This document shows, one piece after another, positions 57,807-64,000 of a stretch of DNA of 64,000 nucleotides (its first letter is position 1; every line of letters begins with the position of its first letter). A program made the translations under genes and the position numbers. Source of the stretch: Rhodamnia argentea (lineage: Eukaryota; Streptophyta; Magnoliopsida; Myrtales; Myrtaceae); NCBI RefSeq assembly GCF_020921035.1, contig NC_063150.1, positions 21,747,826 to 21,811,825 on the forward strand. The letters are read 5' to 3'. The notes beneath the pieces were generated by a model that was given only the letters and a program-made list of their open reading frames with translations, ran no database searches and was not told where the DNA came from.

Positions 57807-58370
57807 TAATAAAGGACACTACATTTTTGTGTTATGATATTATTAAAGAAAACTCAAGTGTAAATTTGTCTTGTGGAAAATATTATGATTTGAAAATAAT
57901 TATTTAAAAATGATCAATTGTATTGCTTATAAAGATTAATAAATATAAAAATATTTTAGTTATTCATGAAATTATTTAGTCATAATTATTGTCAACAACG
58001 AAAATATTTTTATTGATAGATTATTTCAAGTGATACAATTAATTAGTTTTAAGAAAATATTTTGCAATTATTTACTTTCTACGAAATAAATGGAGAGACC
58101 AACTGAACGGAAAGTAATTTGTTTATTTCATAAAAAATGAATATTCTGCAAAATATTTTTCAAAAAATAGTCGCTTATATCATTTAAAATAGCTAATAAA
58201 TAGAAAATATTTTGATTATCACCAATAATTTATGTCTAAATATGTTCATGGGCGATGAAAATACATTTCGTTCATTCATTTTTATAAGAGATATAAGCGA
58301 TATTTTTAGTAAAGTATTTTTTGACTTTTTTTCCGCGAAATAGAGCCTAAAAAAAAAAAAAAGGGATTAA
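57799..58370. repeat. Array spacer, D unit, second part, with AT-rich MITE remains
   Basis: 57807-58080 continues the match to 1620-1850 (TGTGTTATGAT, TTAAAGAAAA, GATTATTTCA). 58110-58350 is an AT-rich foldback-like piece (TTTATTTCATAAAAAATGAA opposite TTCATTTTTATAAGAGATAT). No gene. Confidence 0.65.
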
Positions 58371-58450
58371 GACCTTGGCTTCTCGGTGCCTCCGGGTTGG
58401 ACTGGAATCACCGGACCGACCAAAATATTTTTTTGTTTCTCCTGTGTTGA
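58370..58450 (+). repeat. Stub of ARP9 5' flank
   Basis: The wording GTGCCTCCGGGTTGGACTGG followed by ACCGACC and TTTTTTGTTTCT matches 2850-2910 and 44900-44950. It marks where an ARP9 copy would have started in this unit. No ARP9 exon follows. Confidence 0.55.
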
Positions 58451-58617
58451 AACCCTAACGAGCACCGATATGGACACGTGACACGCAGCACGACACACCA
58501 ATACATTATTTCTTAAAAATAAAAAATTTTGACATGTTGGGACACGTTGTATATTAAATATATTTTTATATATATGTGATAAATTATCATGTATATATAA
58601 AAATATCAGTAGTGAAT

Positions 58618-58656
58618 TTCTTCTTCTTCTTCTTCTTCTTCTTCTTCTTCTTCTTC
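58618..58656. repeat. (TTC)n microsatellite
   Basis: Thirteen uninterrupted TTC units, followed by a T14 tract near 58680. Confidence 0.95.
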
Positions 58657-58659
58657 CTC

Positions 58660-59722
58660 TATAGGGATGCATGATTAGCTTTTTTTTTTTTTTTGGTTGA
58701 TTGAGAATATTAATTTTGTGGTAATTGAGTATTTGACTTAAGTATATATAAATTTGATAATTCACATTTTGACTCCTAATTTATTAAAAATATTTCAAAT
58801 TGACTCGTGCACGTCCAAATAGCACCTCGAGATACTAGATTTGCGTGTTTCCAGCGTTTCTAAAGCGTTGACCATGTGTCAATCGTATATCAAAAAAATG
58901 TCGGACAAGACAGGAGGAGATAGGGGAAAGAACTCTCCGGTATGGTGAAGGGATCTCCTAATAAAGTCTCTCCGTCTTCCCTCTCTTTAGGGAAGAAAAA
59001 TATTTGAAGGGAACTTAGGGGCCTTCAGCGGGTAAAGGTAGACACCTGGTCAATTTCAGCTAAGGACCGCTAGGTAGGCCGATATAATAACCTCCAACGC
59101 CTAGAGTCACAGAGGGGGAGCTTTGGTTTCCCACTAGGTGGATCCTTGCTTTGCATAATGTCTAAGTAATCGACTTATTCACCTAGTACCCCTGGTTACT
59201 TAGACACTGTGCGGAAAGTGTTGGTGCTTCCTAATTGAAACCTCGTTGGTCAGCAATTAAAGGCTTAATGCTATTCTGTAGCATCGGCTCCTATCTCCAT
59301 TATCAGTTCTTTGAGTAATTCAATATTTTTTTACTAGTAAATCCAAAGGAAAAAGGAGAGATTAAAGGGGAAAACGGTTCATAAAGGACCTTTTCAAGCA
59401 AATTCCAATTAATCCTATGCACGAATTTTCTCTTTCCGAATTGAAATAATCTTATTCCTAATTCATCTTTTTGCCATGTTTGTCAATAAAAAAATTGACT
59501 TACTCTATGACTGGCGATATCTCCCTACTTTTAAACTTTGATTGATCCAATTCTCATTATGTCAGAAACATAGGAAATAGGGCCTATAAAACTTAAAAGA
59601 AGAATAAATGTTTTTATTGTCATAGAGAGATTTTTTCGGTCATCTCATATTGTTCACGCATTTCTTAATAAGGTTTATTTACTTTTTGGGTCCTTCCACA
59701 GTATATTCATGGAATTGCAATA
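58660..59722. other. Spacer, possible retroelement remains, no gene
   Basis: 59030-59330 has the look of a non-coding retroelement segment, but I could not find LTR ends, a primer-binding site or any protein. Confidence 0.3.
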
Positions 59723-59730
59723 TCATTGAT

Positions 59731-60562
59731 GAGGAGTGTGCATGATGCGGGCTAGTCCGGTCCTAGTATTGAACCGGAAACCGGACCGTTAGTCCGGTCC
59801 CCAAATTTTCGGGATTGGACCGGACGGGGATCAACGGTTCGGTCCAGTCCCAATTCAATCGTAGTGGGACCGCTAACTCTAGGTGCTTATAGAAATCTAA
59901 CCTTGGATCTATACTAATAACTTCAAATCTCAACCATCCAATCTAATTAAACATATAAATGACTACTTATAATCCTAAAATAATGAGAAAAGAGCTAAAT
60001 TATGAAGAAAACACAAGACAGCTGAAGCATGATTATGTTCCTACATCATTCTCCTTAAGTTAGAAAGAATCAAGCTCAAAGTAGGATTACATTTGTACTT
60101 TACTGAATCCAACCGTGAACAAAATAACGGGTTTGCATATTATAGTCAAGACAAAATACATATTGAGTCAAGATAAAACACGATTAGAGACTGCATATTG
60201 ACAAAAGGCAAGATGAGGGATAAACCATGCAAGCACGAGGTAGTATCACGAAAGGAGCGAGTGGGAAGGCAAAGGCGAAAGGAGTGAGTGTCGAGCCGAG
60301 CTGCGTTGTAAACGCGAGACGCGAGCGTCAAACGAGAGGAGATGAGCGAGTGTCGAGAAGAAGATGGAAAAACTAGGTTAACTAGTTTTTCAAAAATTTC
60401 TACTTTTTTTCTAATTGTATATGTATTATGTATACTATGTATTATATATACTCTAGGTGGTCCGATCTAGTCTCATCCACCATGGAACCGGGGACTGGAC
60501 CGCCCCGCTCAACGACCGGACTAATCCAGCCGGTTCGATCTGATCCGGTTTGCTTATCCCTA
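59731..60562. mobile_element. hAT-type MITE with perfect 8-bp target duplication
   Basis: TCATTGAT occurs exactly at 59723-59730 and 60563-60570. The left end is GAGGAGTGTGCA and the right end, inverted, is TAGGGATAAGCA. Inverted CCGGTCC/GGACCGG words follow at both ends, like the element at 34500-35268. No transposase. Confidence 0.82.
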
Positions 60563-60570
60563 TCATTGAT

Positions 60571-61043
60571 GTTTTATACATCAATGGTTGACAATTTCTT
60601 AAGTTGAGAATAACAAGATACCGAAAAGAGAAATATTGATTGTCGTGTCTATTTCAACATACTACTAAATAGTGCATGAACATATTTATAGGTTTTATGG
60701 GATGGCTATTAAGATAATAATAGCAACCGTAATCAACTAGAGATATGCATAATCCCGATCGATATGGAGAATCAAGTAACTATTATTAATATCTTATTTG
60801 ACAGGTAGCTTATTATTTTTTATTTTTTTGGGACCGTGGCAAGTAGCTTATTTGCATACCCAAGTTATGGAATCCCATTTAACGCTTTGTTACTGCACTT
60901 TCATTTGTTTCAAATTTTGATTTCTTTCCCACTTGAGTTCAGCAATCTTGAGTAACAATATAAAATTACTACCTGGCTTAGAAAATCTGGTGCATACAAG
61001 TAGACATTACCCGAGAGAAAGAGCCCCCAGAAAAACAAGCAAG
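60571..61043. other. Upstream region of the small secreted-protein frame
   Basis: AT-rich spacer and presumed 5' flank. Nothing specific is recognised. Confidence 0.35.
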
Positions 61044-61283
61044 ATGGAGAAACTCAGCCGAAAGTGGGTGTGCATGATCGTCATGCTTGTTCTAGCTTTA
61101 GGCTTGACTTGTCGTCCAGTGATTGGGGCATGAAGACTTGTTGCTACGAGCCAAGTGAGAGATGAAGGGACAACTTTCCATCATCGCATGTTGGAGGAGG
61201 AACATCGTTGTTGGGGCAGGAAAATATGCGACCCCCATCAGATTTCAAGTGTCGAGCCCACCGTTATTGAGAATCCCCAGTGA
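61044..61283 (+). pseudogene. Small secreted-protein frame with an in-frame stop
   Basis: The frame starts MEKLSRKWVCMIVMLVLAL, a good signal peptide (basic n-region, hydrophobic core, cleavage likely after VIGA). It meets TGA at 61131-61133 after 29 residues, then stays open for 50 more codons to TGA at 61281-61283. The second part would read RLVATSQVRDEG...HHRMLEEEHRCWGRKICDPH, with two cysteines seven residues apart, followed by a short acidic tail. A TGA arising from CGA (Arg) would explain the break. Length and layout resemble precursors of secreted peptides, but I do not recognise the family. It lies immediately upstream of the segment duplicated at the window's left edge, so another copy may exist just outside the window. 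Confidence 0.45.
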
Positions 61284-61386
61284 ATAACTTGTATCTTTGT
61301 TAATGATGTATGCAGAAAGCATAAATAAAATCTGCAGTGTTTGATGGTGCTTTAGTTTTTCTCCTTTGGCGAATGTAGTCCTATGT

Positions 61387-64000
61387 TCTATCCCTTTTGA
61401 GACGGAGGATATCCGATTGGCTATCACGACAATTGGTGATTAATTTTTCCTGACAGGCTGACACCGTATGCCAATATGTGTTTGCCCATTAATTAGACGC
61501 GAAGAAGCTTTCCGATCTCGCTCCACCGAGAAAATATTGTACATGCCGGCCCCTTCCATGATCGAGCATGGCTCTATGATATAACCATTGCTCTCTTTCT
61601 CTCTCCAATTATGCGACACTCTCTCTCCTCTCTTTGTGCGTCTTTAAGACATAGAACGAAGCCACTCTCTCTCTTTTCTTTTATTTTTTGTGCAAGTTAC
61701 TTTCCCTCTCTCGCTCCCAAGAGCCTCACCGGTCGCATCTCAAGCTGCCTCCTCGTCCATTGTCACAAGGAGTACTAGAACCGAACCGAAACCCGAATTG
61801 AACCGAACTAGAATTTTGTGCATTTTTTGGGTATATTTATTTTGCGAAAAATAAGTGATTTAGACAATATATTGCAAAAAGTAATCACTTATAGCTCTTA
61901 CAAAAATAAACAAATAGAAAATTTTATCATTGTCTACGAAAATAGTCGGACATAGAATGTTATCAATGGCGAAAATATTTTTCGAAATGTGAAACAAACA
62001 CATCCTCAATTCGGTTCGATTTTTCAGTTTAGTTAATAATCAAATAATTTGGATAATTTAACGGATCAATTCAGTTCGGATAATAGATTTTAATTTGTCT
62101 CTCTCTTCCTTTCGTGCATGCTCACTCTCATCTCTCACTGCTTCCTTCTTCTTCTCTCTCCCTCTTTTCATCTTTGTGCTCTCTCTCACCAGATGATAGC
62201 AGTGGACGGCTTCTCTCTCCCCCTTTTCATCTCCGCCTCTCTCTCATCTTCTACCCAATCCTTTCTGTTTTGGTCGCATCTCGTGTGAGAACAAAACTCC
62301 ACACTTTCAATCCATGGATATTTCTGTTGAATGGTGGAAGAAGAGATCGGCTTCATCCATGGATGAGTTCCGACCAAATCCAGTCCCTTGGTGGTAGATG
62401 TGGAAGTGAGGCACCGGACGAAGGAGACGACCAAGCTGGAGAGATGTGACGCCGACAAATCCTATGGCAATGGTAGAATGAAGCACGGAGGTTGGGCTCC
62501 CGGTGGGCGACAAAGGAAAGGCGCGCTTTCATCTTAACCGTCATTAACATTCTTCGGAGAAATCGAATCAACATGCGCACAACAAAGCACTAGAGATCTC
62601 AAAACAAAAGAAAATAAAGAAAAAAAATAAAAATAAAAATTAGAAATTCAAACTGAAATTTGAACCAAATCAAATTCAGTTTTTCGGTTCAAGTTGGTTC
62701 GAGACGAGTTTTGATTCGGTTCAAGCATATAAAATTCAAATGAACTAAACCATTGACACCCTAGTTATTGCCTAAAAGAGCCACTCCCTCTTTGTCGCTC
62801 CCAAGAGCCCCCGCCGATGGCCTCCCAAGCTTAGATCCGATCGCCTCCACTACGTCACCTCCAGGAGCCACTCCCTCTCTTTCGCGCTACCAAGAGCCCT
62901 TGCCGATAGCCTACCAAGCTCAAATATGCTGCCTCCACCACGTCATCTCTGTCTCCGGCGTGAACTGAAAATGGGAATTGTTAGAAATTGATTTGAAATA
63001 AGAGTTGACTCTTTCATTAAAAAATCATACCTTTCCTATTTTGGAATGACTGGAGAAGGGTTTTTCGATAAATGAAAGTAGGACAGAATGAGGAAAGGAA
63101 AGTGGGTGAGTTACAATTTTTTGAGTTGTCTAAGAATTGTTTGAAGCGATATGGTTCATGCCCTTAGAGGTGTTGACTCTATCCGCCTCTTGCGGGGGGG
63201 CCAGCTAAAGTCAACTGTCAAGGAAGAGCTTTTTTTTTTTTTTAATGAAAAAAAGGGGAATGTGCACCTTTTAGGTTTCCGTTGGTGAAAATGATCAATA
63301 GTTGAGGATCATCTTACTAATTCGTCTCATTGATTGAGACTCGATGCAAGCTTATATGCTATGACATGTGCAATGAAACTTATACGAGAAATATCATACA
63401 CATTCAGCTTGCTTTTGCTGATCGAACAAGAACTGGGCACTTTCATTTCTTAGAGTGTTCCAACTCCTATTCCAGCCGATTCAATCGAAAAGTAGGCCAA
63501 TAACTTGAGTTTTGTACATTGTATTTAATATAACGAAGCATGATGAAAAATATAAAGAAATTAATTATTTGCCTAAAATATATTTATTGGAAACCACGAG
63601 TAACTACCCTTGAGAAAAGTACTAAAACCGAAATAATCTGATTAGTACTTAGGTTTGCACTCTCTCTTGAGCAGCCCTATATTGGATATTTTGACATCAA
63701 AATAAATACAAACTCTTCGTAAAATCCAACCGCAACATTAAATTAAAATAATTGCAATGTCGCGATACTTCTATGTTATGTGGTTGACAAGAAAAACCTC
63801 TCAAATCATAATAATATGTACACCGACATATTTGAAGCTACTTGGAGATTCATTAGTTATTTCATTTTATTTTCTTCCGTGGTAATATCATTAACATATG
63901 GTTTTGCTTTCACTATACAAATCCCATGTGCCGCCCAAGTTGCTTGTGCAATGGAATGCGTGAATGGAACCTTAACTAGTACATGTCGACGTGTGTAATC
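61387..64000. repeat. Segmental duplication, copy 2 (partner 1-1850)
   Basis: 61387-62890 matches 1-1510 at high identity. 62900-63935 is extra relative to copy 1 and contains ACO intron-1-like sequence (63200-63500), array spacer (63520-63930) and a T/A-rich junction near 63230. 63940-64000 rejoins the match to 1545-1605. The order (ACO intron, spacer, GAATGGAACC end) is the same as at 52660-53965. Confidence 0.85.

Noticed and set aside
1..64000. CRISPR arrays, bacterial operons, phage or plasmid features.
   Set aside because: No regularly spaced repeats; gene structure, introns and transposons are those of a plant nucleus.

Overview
The window is nuclear DNA of a flowering plant, almost certainly a eudicot. 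It has long GT-AG introns, a plant-specific actin-related protein 9 (ARP9) gene, a TIR-class NLR with a post-LRR C-JID region, a CC-class NLR, an array of 1-aminocyclopropane-1-carboxylate oxidase (ACO)-homologue relics, and abundant hAT, Mutator-like and MITE-type elements. The NLR and ACO-homologue sequences resemble what I recall from Myrtaceae such as Eucalyptus, but that is recollection and no search was run.

Layout: (1) 1-2830, duplicated spacer with no gene. (2) 3709-14397 (+), a 20-exon ARP9 gene recognisable end to end but carrying a nonsense codon, a one-base frameshift and a lost splice acceptor, so I call it a pseudogene. (3) 14398-18600, no recognised gene. (4) 18620-24032 (-), a five-exon TIR-NBS-LRR gene, intact except for a one-base insertion in the last exon. 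(5) 24.0-41 kb, transposon-rich DNA with MITEs, a Ty3/gypsy protease relic and two broken ACO-homologue copies (A, B). (6) 41.1-46 kb, ACO copy C, a Mutator-like foldback insertion and a deletion-derived ARP9 relic. (7) 47251-50175 (+), an intact single-exon CC-NBS-LRR gene. (8) 50.3-53.4 kb, ACO relics E and D. (9) 53.4-61 kb, duplicated spacer split by a GC-core MITE and a 2.9 kb dead hAT transposon. (10) 61.0-64 kb, a small secreted-protein reading frame with an internal stop, then a second copy of the sequence at the left edge of the window.

The main structural result is that the region behaves as a decayed tandem array whose ancestral unit was [ACO homologue, minus strand]-[spacer]-[ARP9, plus strand]. 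Pieces of the unit recur at 1-14.4, 41.1-46.0, 51.5-58.45 and 61.4-64.0 kb. Only the first keeps a whole ARP9. Every ACO copy is broken. The CC-NBS-LRR gene is the only fully open recognisable gene, and the TIR-NBS-LRR is one base from open. I found no operon-like or otherwise undescribed system. The most notable features are the array, the shared insertions and deletions that give its order of events, and the state of the two NLR genes.
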